Below are positions 19,473 through 29,347 of a DNA stretch of 64,000 nucleotides, piece after piece. Positions within the stretch are counted from its first letter, which is position 1. Every line of letters begins with the position of its first letter. The notes under the pieces were generated by a model. That model was not told the origin of the DNA. It did no database searches and saw only the letters and a program-made list of their open reading frames with translations. Source of the stretch: Chloroflexota bacterium (GTDB lineage: Bacteria; Chloroflexota; UBA6077; JACCZL01); contig JADLFM010000038.1 in assembly GCA_020845495.1 (NCBI GenBank), positions 1 through 64,000 on the forward strand. Direction: 5' to 3'. The position numbers and the translations under genes were made by a program.

Positions 19473-21724
19473 CAGTCCGGCCTCATCCAGTCCATCTGGA
19501 GCAGGTAGTGCTCTTCGTGGCCTGGCAGGAACACCTCTTCGTGATCGGTCTGGCCGGGGCGGGAGTTGCCGACATTCGGGACACGCTTGACGATCAGGCC
19601 GTCTGGGCGTGGGAACGGGACCGGCTCCCAATGGTTCCGCTCGATCAGCGCGTTCATCATGTCGACCCACATCTTGCCGGCGGTCAGGGAGCTCGACACC
19701 TTCGTCATCGGGTCGTTGTTGGTGTTCCCCATCCAGACCCCGACGCAGACCTGAGGTACGCAGCCCATCGTCCAGGTGTCGCGGTAGTCGTCGGTGGTGC
19801 CGGTCTTGACCATGTGCGGCCGGCCGAGGTTCAGCGGCGTGTTCGGCCCGAAGGTCAGCAGGCGAGCGCCGGGATCGCCCAGGATATGGAGCACCTGATA
19901 GGCGTAGCGCGGGTCGACGACCTGGCGCGCCGAGCCGCCCGGATCGGCGGTGTAGAGGACGTTGCCGCGTGAGTCCTGCACCTTTAGCAGCGCTTCGGGC
20001 GGGATGCGGCTGCCGAGCCGCGCGATCGTGGTGTAGGCGCCCGTCAACTCCAGCAGGTGCACCTCGCCGCCGCCGAGTGTGAGGGAGAGCCAGCGCGGAT
20101 CCCACTTGTCGAGGGTGGTGATGCCGAGCCGCCGTGCCATATCCTGGAAGGACGGAATCCCGACCCACTTCAACACTTTGACCATCGGCACGTTCAAGCT
20201 GTTCCCGAGCGCGTCGCGCAGGTCGATCAGCCCGTAGAAGTGACTTTCGTAGTTGTCGGGGTGATAGGGCGGCTGGCCGGGCGGCGCCGAGAAGCTGGTC
20301 GGCTCGTCCATCACCTCGATGTACGGGTTGAGGCCCTTCTCGAAGGCGGTCAACATGACCAGCGGCTTGATCGACGAGCCGGGCTGACGGCTCGCCACGG
20401 CGACGTTCACCTGACCGTCGATGGAGTCGTCGTTGAAGTCCTTGCTCCCAACCATCGCCAGGATGTCACCGGTGACGGGATCCATGACGACCATCGCCGA
20501 GTTGTTCGCGTGGCCAAGCTCCCGAACGGCCTCGCTGTTAGCGACAACTTGCTCGGCCAGTTGCTGCACGTCGAGGTCGACGGTGGTTTGGACGGTCAGG
20601 CCGCCGGTGAAGTAGGCGTCTGGGCCAAAGCGGTCGCGAACGAGACTCTTGACGTAGTTGGCGAAGTGCTGCGCCTGGACATCGGGGGCTGGAACCGAGT
20701 GCAGATTGAGTGGCGCGTTCGCGGCTTCATCGGCCTGCTGCCAGGTGATCTCCTCGGCCTGGAGCATCCGATCCAACACGTCGCGCTGGCGCTGCTTCGC
20801 CTGGTCGAGGTTCTCGTATGGATCGTAGCTGTGCGGGCTCTGGGGCAGACCGGCGATCAGAGCGGCCTCGGCAAGCGTCAGGTCTTCGGCCGACTTTCCG
20901 AAGTAGACTCGAGCGGCGGCCTCGGCGCCATACGCCTGGTGCCCGTAGTAGACGACGTTCAGGTACGCCTCGAGCAACTGATCCTTGGTGAAGTGCTTGT
21001 CCAATTCGAGGGCTGCAAGTGCTTCCTTCACCTTTCGTGCGAGCGTCTGCTCGTTTCGCTCGTCGGTGAGGTAGAGGTTGCGGACCAACTGCATTTCGAT
21101 CGTGCTGGCGCCCTGAGCGGCGCCCCCGGTGTCAGCATTCGTGCTGACAGCACGCAAGAGGCCGTGCGCGTCCACGCCAGGGTGCTCGAAGAAGCGCCGG
21201 TCCTCGGTGGCCACGGTGGCAGTCGGAAGGTATGGCCCCATCTTCGAGAGGGGTACGTAGGTCCGTCGCCCGTACCGGACGTCGTCGACCTTGGTCAGAA
21301 CGGTGCCGTCACGGGCCGCGATCGTCAGGGTCTGAGGGAGGCCGGCGTCGAGCGGTTCCTTGACTGGAAGCTGGATCGTGTTTGCCTCCATCCAGTCGCG
21401 CGCCTCGAGCGCGGTGAAGGCTGCCACGGCCGGCATGGCGGTGCAACTGGTCAGGAGCAGAAGCCCGATCAAGAGACCGTGCAGCGCCAACGCCATCAGG
21501 AACGGACGCGTGCGGGCGCGGCGGCCGATCCGATTGCGCTCGTCTCGGGTGATGTGGGCGGCGCGCCAGCCGCTCACCCCACGGTGAGGGTCTCGGCTGC
21601 GAATGACCTGGGCAGCCGTCGCCTGGGTGTTCGATCCCTGCGCACGCGGAGCCCGGGTGCGTGACGCTCTCGCCTGGTGTGCCGGGTGGTACGGATACCC
21701 CCGGGCGTCCGGCTCGTGTCTCAC
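19472..21724 (-). CDS. Class A penicillin-binding protein (glycosyltransferase-transpeptidase)
   Basis: About 750 residues. It builds and crosslinks peptidoglycan outside the membrane. After a basic cytoplasmic tail and one membrane helix (FLMALALHGLLIGLLLLTSC) comes the GT51 domain with ATEDRRFFEHPGVD (catalytic Glu) and GASTIEMQLVRN. The transpeptidase domain has SSIKPL (nucleophile Ser in SxxK), SLN in GNSLNVP, and KTGTTDDYRDTW. The start is uncertain: GTG at 21724 has GAGGGGGG about 10 bases upstream, and the frame stays open as far as 21958. The C-terminus lacks PASTA domains. The downstream coupled gene encodes the unnamed secreted protein. Confidence 0.88.
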   Translation of the reverse strand: MRHEPDARGYPYHPAHQARASRTRAPRAQGSNTQATAAQVIRSRDPHRGVSGWRAAHITRDERNRIGRRARTRPFLMALALHGLLIGLLLLTSCTAMPAVAAFTALEARDWMEANTIQLPVKEPLDAGLPQTLTIAARDGTVLTKVDDVRYGRRTYVPLSKMGPYLPTATVATEDRRFFEHPGVDAHGLLRAVSTNADTGGAAQGASTIEMQLVRNLYLTDERNEQTLARKVKEALAALELDKHFTKDQLLEAYLNVVYYGHQAYGAEAAARVYFGKSAEDLTLAEAALIAGLPQSPHSYDPYENLDQAKQRQRDVLDRMLQAEEITWQQADEAANAPLNLHSVPAPDVQAQHFANYVKSLVRDRFGPDAYFTGGLTVQTTVDLDVQQLAEQVVANSEAVRELGHANNSAMVVMDPVTGDILAMVGSKDFNDDSIDGQVNVAVASRQPGSSIKPLVMLTAFEKGLNPYIEVMDEPTSFSAPPGQPPYHPDNYESHFYGLIDLRDALGNSLNVPMVKVLKWVGIPSFQDMARRLGITTLDKWDPRWLSLTLGGGEVHLLELTGAYTTIARLGSRIPPEALLKVQDSRGNVLYTADPGGSARQVVDPRYAYQVLHILGDPGARLLTFGPNTPLNLGRPHMVKTGTTDDYRDTWTMGCVPQVCVGVWMGNTNNDPMTKVSSSLTAGKMWVDMMNALIERNHWEPVPFPRPDGLIVKRVPNVGNSRPGQTDHEEVFLPGHEEHYLLQMDWMRPD

Positions 21725-21927
21725 TCGCCGTCGTCCCCCCTCGAAGTCCACGGGTTGCCATGGCAACTCACGCGATGCTCGGACCGCTCGCGGCCGGGGA
21801 CAGCCCGGACGACGGTCGATACGGCCAGGACGCGCCCTCAATGTCCTGGCCCCGCGTGGGGTGGCGCTCAGCCTCTTGCATACCCCGTGCCGGCCGCTCG
21901 CCCAGGCCCTTGGCTCGAGGGAATCGA

Positions 21928-22035
21928 AGTCTGAGCGAGGATTCGGAGCGAGGGCCACGGGGACTAGCGAGGGCCACGGGGACTAGCGAGGGCCACGGAG
22001 GCCAGCGAGGGCCGCGGAGACAGGCGAGGGTCCGG
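21928..22035. repeat. Degenerate ~19-base tandem repeats between two genes
   Basis: About six head-to-tail copies built on the core AGCGAGGGCCACGG, two of them exact 19-mers (21961-21979 and 21980-21998). The array lies upstream of the penicillin-binding protein gene and just past the 3' end of the glycosidase gene. It is a variable tandem repeat with no recognisable regulator site. Confidence 0.6.
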
Positions 22036-22091
22036 AGTGAGGGCTGCGGGAGACGACGGCGGGGAGTCGAACGGAGGAGTTGACCTCCTGG

Positions 22092-23147
22092 TCAGGCGCC
22101 GCCGGTCACCTGACGGAGCAGGTCGAAGAAGCCGCGCTTCGTCTCGGTGTCGATCGACCAACTCACGGGAACCAGTTGGTAGCCGTCGCGGTAGTTGCCA
22201 TGCGCGCCGGCTCCCCCCGAGCCGGGGCCGGCGTCGAAGTAGCCCCAGGAAGCGTAGTTCCGAACGGCCGCCAGCAGGTTGTTGCTGGGCTTGTCGAAGT
22301 CGAAGTGGTCGTCCTCGTTGACGACGATCGGCATCCGCTTGCCGACCACCCCGGACCGGTGACGGGTGCGCTCGACGAGCCAGGTCATCACGGCCGGATC
22401 GGTGACGCCGTTGCCGTGAATCAGCGCCAGGTCGGCCGCTTCCAGGACGTTGTCGGGCGGGATCGTGCCACCACGGAAACTGGTGCTCACGAGCAGGCGC
22501 CGGTAGTTCGCGGTCATCGACTGGGCGCGGCGGATCAATTCGTGGGCTCGATCCGGCCGCAGGATCGCTTGCTCGATGCGAGGGACGTCGCACTCGTTCG
22601 TGATCTCGACGATGACGTTCGTCCAGCCGCCGTCGAGCAGCCAGCCGACGGCGTTCTCGACGGCCCGCGTGACTGCCTTCTCGTCGACGAGCCGCTCGTC
22701 CTGACCCTGGTAGAAGCAGCCGACGATGACCACCATTCCAAGCTCGTCGGCGCGCTCGAGCACCCGCGCCATCCGGTCCAGGTACGGCTGGCGCAAACGG
22801 CCATCCGGCTCAAACGCCGAATTCTCCCAGGGCTGCTGCCGACTGTACCCCTCGGGTGAGCCGCCCTGAAAGTTCACCGTCACGGCGAGCAGCCCATGTT
22901 CGTGCCACGTCGGCAGCGCGGCCAGAAACTCGCGGACGTTGCGGTCCGGATCCCAGACACCGGTCTCGGGGTAGGCCCAGCGGGCGCGCGTCTCGGGGTT
23001 CAGGTCGTCGAACGTTGCCTGAACGGCGCGGACGTTCATCAGCAGCCCCTCGATCGACTGACCCTGGAAGCTTCGGCCCTGATACGTAGGCTGGCCGTCG
23101 ATGAGGAAGCGTTCACCGTCGATGGCGACCGTCGTTCGTCCGGGCAT
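22092..23147 (-). CDS. Cellulase-like glycoside hydrolase (TIM-barrel), cytoplasmic
   Basis: A 351-residue protein starting MPGRTTVAIDGERFLIDGQP, the opening of many GH5/GH2-like barrel proteins. Barrel features include VIVEITNECDVPRIEQ, where ITNE carries the likely acid/base Glu after strand 4, and MPIVVNEDDHFD, where the Glu after strand 7 would be the nucleophile. YQGRSFQGQSIEGLLMNVRA near the N-terminus resembles the part that binds sugar. No signal peptide is seen, so substrates would be short intracellular oligosaccharides or the protein has a non-hydrolytic role. An open frame to 23462 lies opposite the divergent phosphotransferase gene and was not accepted. Confidence 0.7.
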   Translation of the reverse strand: MPGRTTVAIDGERFLIDGQPTYQGRSFQGQSIEGLLMNVRAVQATFDDLNPETRARWAYPETGVWDPDRNVREFLAALPTWHEHGLLAVTVNFQGGSPEGYSRQQPWENSAFEPDGRLRQPYLDRMARVLERADELGMVVIVGCFYQGQDERLVDEKAVTRAVENAVGWLLDGGWTNVIVEITNECDVPRIEQAILRPDRAHELIRRAQSMTANYRRLLVSTSFRGGTIPPDNVLEAADLALIHGNGVTDPAVMTWLVERTRHRSGVVGKRMPIVVNEDDHFDFDKPSNNLLAAVRNYASWGYFDAGPGSGGAGAHGNYRDGYQLVPVSWSIDTETKRGFFDLLRQVTGGA

Positions 23148-23325
23148 GGATCGATCCTTTCCGCGCGGCGGCGCGTGCCGGCTGGCCCGCGTGGTTACTG
23201 TCCTTCTCGCCCCGGATGGTAGCGTGAGTGGGCCGGCCCGGCGAGCAGCGCCCGATCCGCCGTTCTTCGCGTGGTACGGTTCTCCACAAGACTGAGGTCG
23301 ACGAGGGCTGAGGTAAAGCGGCACC

Positions 23326-24273
23326 GTGACGGGGCGCCTGAACGATGAAGTGGCGGACGTGCGCGCGCTGCTGCACGAGCAGTGGAGTGACGACGTCGCC
23401 GACCTCTGCACGCTTCCGGGCGGCGTGTTCACGCGGACGTTCGGCTTCCGCACCGACGGCAAGGACTACGTAGTTCGACTCAGTACCTACGGACATGCCG
23501 CCGAAGCGTTCGCCAAAGATGCCTACGCCGGGCGGCACTTCGGCTCGTCAGCGCTGCCCATTCCGCGTGTCCTCGCCACCGGACGACGGGGCGACGAAAC
23601 CTTCGCGATCAGTGAGCGGGTCGCCGGGCGCCGGCTGGCGGAGTGGCCAGCCGCCACCCGCCGGGCGCTCCTGCCTACCACCCTCGATACGTTCGACGCC
23701 ATCGCCCGCGCGGACCTGGACGCCACCCGCGGCTACGGCTCCTGGGGCGCGGACGGCAACGGTCGGGAGGCGCGTTGGCACGATGTCCTTGCTGCCGCCA
23801 TCGAGAACCACGCCGGGGGCTTCTACCAGGACTGGCACGCACTGTTCGTGACGTCCTTCCTCGAACGCGACGTGTACGAGCGGGTCTATCGCTACATGCT
23901 CGGCCTGGCCGCACGCTGCCCTGAAGAGCGCGCCCTGCTCCATTGTGACTACCACTTCGACAACGTCCTCTCGGACGGCGCGCACATCACCGGCGTGATC
24001 GACTGGGGCAATGCCTGCTACGGTGACCCGCTCTACGACGTCGCGTGGCTCGGCGGATGGTTCGCCAAAGAGGGCGACCATGCCGCCGTCCAGGCGCTCC
24101 ACGAGCGCCACCGTGGGGCGCCGCACTTCCGCGAGCGGATCGCCTGCTACACCTGCCACATCGGCCTTGACGACCTTCGCTTCTATGCCCGCACCGGCCA
24201 GCTCGGTCAGTACATCCAGACCCGCGACCGGCTCCTCCGCCTCCTTGCCGGCAACCCCGACCCGACCGAATGA
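23326..24273 (+). CDS. Aminoglycoside phosphotransferase-family kinase
   Basis: A 315-residue small-molecule kinase of the APH/choline kinase fold. The catalytic loop is LLHCDYHFDNVL (Asp base and Asn), and the metal site is VIDWGNACYGDP. The N-lobe contains RTFGFRTDGKDYVVRLS with the ATP-binding Lys. The start is GTG at 23326 with GAGG about 20 bases upstream, so initiation is not well supported. The substrate cannot be read from sequence; many Chloroflexota carry numerous such genes, and true drug resistance is only one option. Confidence 0.8.
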   Translation: MTGRLNDEVADVRALLHEQWSDDVADLCTLPGGVFTRTFGFRTDGKDYVVRLSTYGHAAEAFAKDAYAGRHFGSSALPIPRVLATGRRGDETFAISERVAGRRLAEWPAATRRALLPTTLDTFDAIARADLDATRGYGSWGADGNGREARWHDVLAAAIENHAGGFYQDWHALFVTSFLERDVYERVYRYMLGLAARCPEERALLHCDYHFDNVLSDGAHITGVIDWGNACYGDPLYDVAWLGGWFAKEGDHAAVQALHERHRGAPHFRERIACYTCHIGLDDLRFYARTGQLGQYIQTRDRLLRLLAGNPDPTE

Positions 24274-24596
24274 CCAGATGCAGGCAGGGTGTAGCAGGTG
24301 CTGGGCGCGGTGCCGCGGGCAGCAGTCGGGGTGTGCGGCTACGATGCCGTAGCGCGTGGCTACCGCCGCGGTGGTCGGCTGATGAGGCCGGGTGGATATC
24401 GGGCCACCGACCTGTTGGGCAGCGGCATCCATCGGACTATCATCATCTCGTGACCGTGCTTACGGGCTGCTGTCAGGGCCGGTGCACGCACCAGACACGT
24501 GCAAGCGCAGAACACGGGGGGTGCGAGGCGTGACGGCATACCAGTCCCGAACGCGGCGCTCACCGACACACGACGCACGATGGGGGTGCCTGAACT
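24274..24596. other. 323-base region without a gene
   Basis: No credible ORF or RNA fold was found. TATCAT near 24442 could be a -10 box for the enolase-superfamily gene, and GGGGGTG just before 24597 could serve as its ribosome site. Confidence 0.4.
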
Positions 24597-25775
24597 GTGA
24601 AGATCGCGAAGATCGAGACGCTCCAGGCCGATGCCGGCTGGCGAACCTTTGACTTCCTGAAGATCAGCACCGACGAAGGGCTCGTCGGTTGGAGCGAGTA
24701 CAACGAGTCGTTCGGCGGCGCCGGGCTGCCGGCCGTCATCGACCGCCTGAGCGAGCACCTGATCGGCAAGGATCCTCGGGCCATCGAGGCGCATGTGGCG
24801 CTCATGACGGCGCTCCGCCGGACGGCTCTCGGCGGGCTGGTGCAGCAGGCGATTGGCGCCATCGAGAACGCGCTCTACGACCTCAAGGCAAAGGCGCTCG
24901 GCATCCCCGTCTATGAATTGTTCGGCGGTCCGGTCCGGGAGCGCATCCGGGTGTACTGGTCGCACTGCGGCACCTACCGCTGCGGACGGGCCATGCAGAT
25001 GGGCTCGAAGTCGGTGGCGACGCTGGACGACATCGTCGAGTTGGGCCGTGAGGTGAAGGCGAGCGGCTTCACAGGCCTGAAGACGAACGTCCTGCTGCTC
25101 GGCGACAACAACCCGCGCGGCTTCACCTCCGGCTTCGCGCGCGGCGAGAGCTTCCCGGAGCTCAACCCCGAGCGCTACGCCGTCGACGCCATCAAGGCGC
25201 AACTTGCCGCCTTCCGTGAGGGAGCCGGCCCGGATATCGACATCCTGGTCGACCTGAACTTCAACTACAAGACTGAGGGCTACCTCAAGATGGCGCGGGC
25301 GATCGAGCCATTCGACCTGTTCTGGCTCGAGATGGACATTCGCAACGCCGAGGCGCTCCGCTACATCCGCGAGGGCACCACCATCCCAATCGCGACCGGC
25401 GAGTGCCTGTTCGGGCGGCGCGAGTACCGGCCGTTCTTCGAACGCGGCTCGGCTGACGTCTACATCATCGACCTGCCCTGGAATGGCATCGGCGAGTCAG
25501 TGAAAATCGCGAACATGGCCGACCCGTACGAGGCGAACATCGCGCCGCATAATTTCTACGGTCCGCTTGCGACGATGATGAATGCCCATTTCGCGGCGGT
25601 CGTGCCGAACCTCCGGATCATGGAGATCGACAACGACTTCGTGCCCTGGTACGACGAACTTGTGACGGTGCAGCCAAAAGTCGAGAGCGGCTATCTCCAG
25701 GTGCCGACGGGACCGGGCTGGGGCACTGAAGTGAACGAAGAGGCCGTGCGCGCACACCCCCCGAAGCGGCGCTGA
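24597..25775 (+). CDS. Mandelate racemase / muconate lactonizing enzyme family protein
   Basis: A 392-residue enolase-superfamily enzyme. The metal ligands are predicted as D219 (LVDLNFNYK), E245 (WLEMD) and E269 (IATGECLFG), one per barrel strand. K162 in GLKTN and H318 in IAPHNFYG are candidate catalytic bases; a KxN rather than KxK arrangement suggests a sugar-acid dehydratase-like rather than a racemase reaction, which is inference. The N-terminal capping domain is normal. The start is GTG at 24597. No sugar-acid pathway genes adjoin it, so the substrate is unknown. Confidence 0.85.
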   Translation: MKIAKIETLQADAGWRTFDFLKISTDEGLVGWSEYNESFGGAGLPAVIDRLSEHLIGKDPRAIEAHVALMTALRRTALGGLVQQAIGAIENALYDLKAKALGIPVYELFGGPVRERIRVYWSHCGTYRCGRAMQMGSKSVATLDDIVELGREVKASGFTGLKTNVLLLGDNNPRGFTSGFARGESFPELNPERYAVDAIKAQLAAFREGAGPDIDILVDLNFNYKTEGYLKMARAIEPFDLFWLEMDIRNAEALRYIREGTTIPIATGECLFGRREYRPFFERGSADVYIIDLPWNGIGESVKIANMADPYEANIAPHNFYGPLATMMNAHFAAVVPNLRIMEIDNDFVPWYDELVTVQPKVESGYLQVPTGPGWGTEVNEEAVRAHPPKRR

Positions 25776-25800
25776 GCCGGCCGCCCGCTCGCGAAGGTCG

Positions 25801-25836
25801 GGTGGCGGAAGCGGTCTCATGTCCGCCTCCGCCACC
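25801..25836 (+). terminator. Hairpin after the enolase-superfamily gene
   Basis: GGTGGCGGA (25801-25809) pairs with TCCGCCACC (25828-25836) across an 18-base loop; an alternative stem AAGCGGT/ACCGCTT overlaps it. It lies 25 bases after the stop codon. No T tract follows. Confidence 0.45.
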
Positions 25837-26023
25837 GCTTCTGGTGCCTTGCCAATTGAATAGGGTGCACCGAACGGTCAGACCGCGCGGCCGGCGCCGG
25901 TGGCTGCGCGAGCGCGTGTCGAGGAATTCAGAGTGCCCGGTAGCTCAGCCTCCGGGCCTCAGTCCCGGGGCCTCACCCGACGCGCACACGTCGAGCGACG
26001 GGTGATCCGTGCGGACGACGGCG

Positions 26024-26332
26024 TTAGCTACTCGACGATGACTGCGCTGAGCCCGAGCGGCTGGCCGCGCACTCCTCGTGGTCGTGGCCGTTCGACGATG
26101 GGGTCACCTCGGCCTGCGCCCGCTGGAGGATCGACCCCCGGGCGCGCGCCGGCGCGGCCGGCGCCGGCAGGCTATGCACGGCGTCGACGGTCGCCTTGAG
26201 CGTGCGGTAGACAGCATCACACACCCGGCAGGCCGCCAGATGGCGCTCGACGCGCTGCCGCTCGAGGTCTCCCAACTGTCCATCCAGATAGTCAGAGAGG
26301 CTTGCCTGGACGGTCTCGTGGGTCACCACCAT
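26024..26332 (-). CDS. Zinc-finger anti-sigma-like protein
   Basis: A 102-residue protein starting MVVTHETVQASLSDYLDGQL. It has the ZAS anti-sigma signature HLAACRVC (H31, C35, C38), which binds zinc and usually masks an ECF sigma factor. There is no transmembrane helix, so it would be a soluble ZAS protein; the C-terminal third is a His/Ser-rich disordered tail. No sigma gene is adjacent: the nearest is 6.5 kb upstream on the same strand (32841-33380). The frame continues up to 26515, but the -10-like TATAAT there makes the short form more likely. Confidence 0.7.
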   Translation of the reverse strand: MVVTHETVQASLSDYLDGQLGDLERQRVERHLAACRVCDAVYRTLKATVDAVHSLPAPAAPARARGSILQRAQAEVTPSSNGHDHEECAASRSGSAQSSSSS

Positions 26333-26513
26333 CGTGCCCACGCCACTATGTGTTGCCACCTGCTGCCCTGTTTGCCTCGACGGTGCGATACCTTCGTCCG
26401 CCGTGGTCACTACGCTCCTCCCGGACGCCTCACCCGTTTCGGGGCCCAGCCCAGTTTGCCCCCGCACGGTCTGATCGCGCCCGGTGGCGTCTGCAGACGT
26501 GATGCGGCAATCC

Positions 26514-26519
26514 ATTATA
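26514..26519 (-). promoter_or_regulatory. Consensus -10 box upstream of the zinc-finger gene
   Basis: A perfect TATAAT read on the minus strand, in an otherwise GC-rich gap (26333-26654) between spoVR and the zinc-finger gene. No good -35 is seen. A start near 26507 would give a leader of about 175 bases for the gene at 26332. Confidence 0.5.
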
Positions 26520-26654
26520 GCCCCACTTCACAGCACCTCGAAGGACTCATACCATGAACGTGTACCAGGAAGCGTGCCAGCCCCCGAAATGGGGCGCCCG
26601 ACAACCGCCGAACAGCACCGCCTGCTAGCCTCGCGCTGCCTCGGGTCTGGTTGT

Positions 26655-28063
<1,409 letters not shown>

Positions 28064-28067
<4 letters not shown>

Positions 28068-29242
28068 CGTGCCACCGCCCGGGGGGCAGCCTCACCGCGC
28101 GTCGAGAAGAATTGCTTGAGGGCCGGGTAGACGTCTTCCTTGCGGGTGATTGTCACGCCGATGAAGTGAGGGTCACGAATTGCGCCGAACGCTGACATCA
28201 GCGTCGAGGGCGAGCGGCGTCCGCCCTCCTGGATCTCCCCGTAGCCGAAGGCGTTCGAGCGCCCGAGCAGCGTCTTCACGAGCTCCAGGCAGCGCTGATT
28301 GTCGACCTCGCCCCAGTTGTCGCCATCAGAGAAGTGGAACGGGTAAGTGTTCCATTCGGCGACCGGATAGCGCTCCTCGGCGATGTCCAGGGCAAGCTGG
28401 TACGCCGACGATACCTTGGTGCCGCCGCTCTCGCCGAGGTTGAAAAACGTGTCTTCGTCGACCTCACGCGCCTCGGTGTGGTGGGTGATGAAGACGATCT
28501 GAACCTGGGTGTAGCGGGTCCGGAGGAAGCGGACCATCCAGAAGTAGAAGCTCCGGCTGATGTACTTCTCGAATTCGCCCATCGAGCCAGAGACGTCGCG
28601 CATTGCGATGACGACGGCGTTCGACTCCTCCTTGATCTTGCGCTCCCAGGTCTTGAAGCGCAGGTCGTCGTTGGTGAGGTGGCCGAAGCCCTTGCGGCCG
28701 ACCCGCGCGTTACGGATCAGGTTCTCGCGGATCGTGCGGCGCTTGTCGAGATTGCTCATCGGCCCGGTGCGCCGCACCTCGTCAAAGCGAACGTCTTCCG
28801 ACTCGACGAGCGCGCGGCCCTTCGGCTCGAGGAACGGCAGTCCGAGGTCCTCAAAAACCAGGGTGGCGAGATCGTCGATGGTGATCTCGGCCTCGTAATA
28901 GTCGATGCCTGGCTGATCGCCAGCCTGTCTGCCCTTGCCCGGACCCTGGCCCTGGCCGGTTGCTTCCTGGCCGATGACGTCCCCGACCTTCGACTTGCCC
29001 TGGCCCTGGCCGGCGTGATTCTTCCTCCCCCGGTCGAACCGGAAGCGCGGCAAGTCGAGCGAGCGGATCGGAACTTTGACGACTCGTTTGCCGTCCGAGG
29101 TGACGATCGACTCCTGGCTGACGATCTCGCCGAGGTTGTGCTTGATCGCCTCTTTGACCCGTTCGTTGTGGCGGCTCTGGTCGATCGGGCCTTTGCGGTG
29201 GAGCGACCAGTCGTTCCGTGAGAGCGTGACGAGCGGTGGCAT
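28064..29242 (-). CDS. yeaH: YeaH/YhbH family protein with von Willebrand A-like domain (DUF444)
   Basis: A 392-residue DUF444 protein. The N-terminal third is basic and contains a Gly/Gln/Lys-rich stretch (GQGQGKSKVGD, GQGQGPGKGRQ). The C-terminal vWA-like domain begins with the metal-site motif MRDVSGSMG (DxSxS), followed by FITHHTEAREVDEDTFF and FHFSDGDNWGE. These proteins act with PrkA kinases; E. coli YeaH binds YeaG. It lies 105 bases after prkA and overlaps spoVR, which supports one transcript. Confidence 0.92.
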
Positions 29243-29347
29243 GTGGCCCTCCCGGAGGCTGAGGGCCGGCGGCGAGTTAGGAGCGGGACCGTCGCGCCAT
29301 CGAGGTGTCCGATGGCGCGGCAGCGGCCTGCTCGCCGCCGACCTGGG

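Noticed and set aside
19473..20168. N-terminal extension of the secreted protein frame
   Set aside because: It runs inside the PBP gene in another frame; the family similarity begins at the ATG at 19472.
25935..25948. tRNA-like opening GCCCGGTAGCTCAG
   Set aside because: No anticodon arm, T loop or acceptor complement follows within 90 bases.
26333..26515. Extended N-terminus of the zinc-finger protein
   Set aside because: The TATAAT box overlaps its start, so transcription would begin downstream of that ATG.
28334..29221. Plus-strand open frame opposite the yeaH-like gene
   Set aside because: An antisense shadow of a conserved gene.
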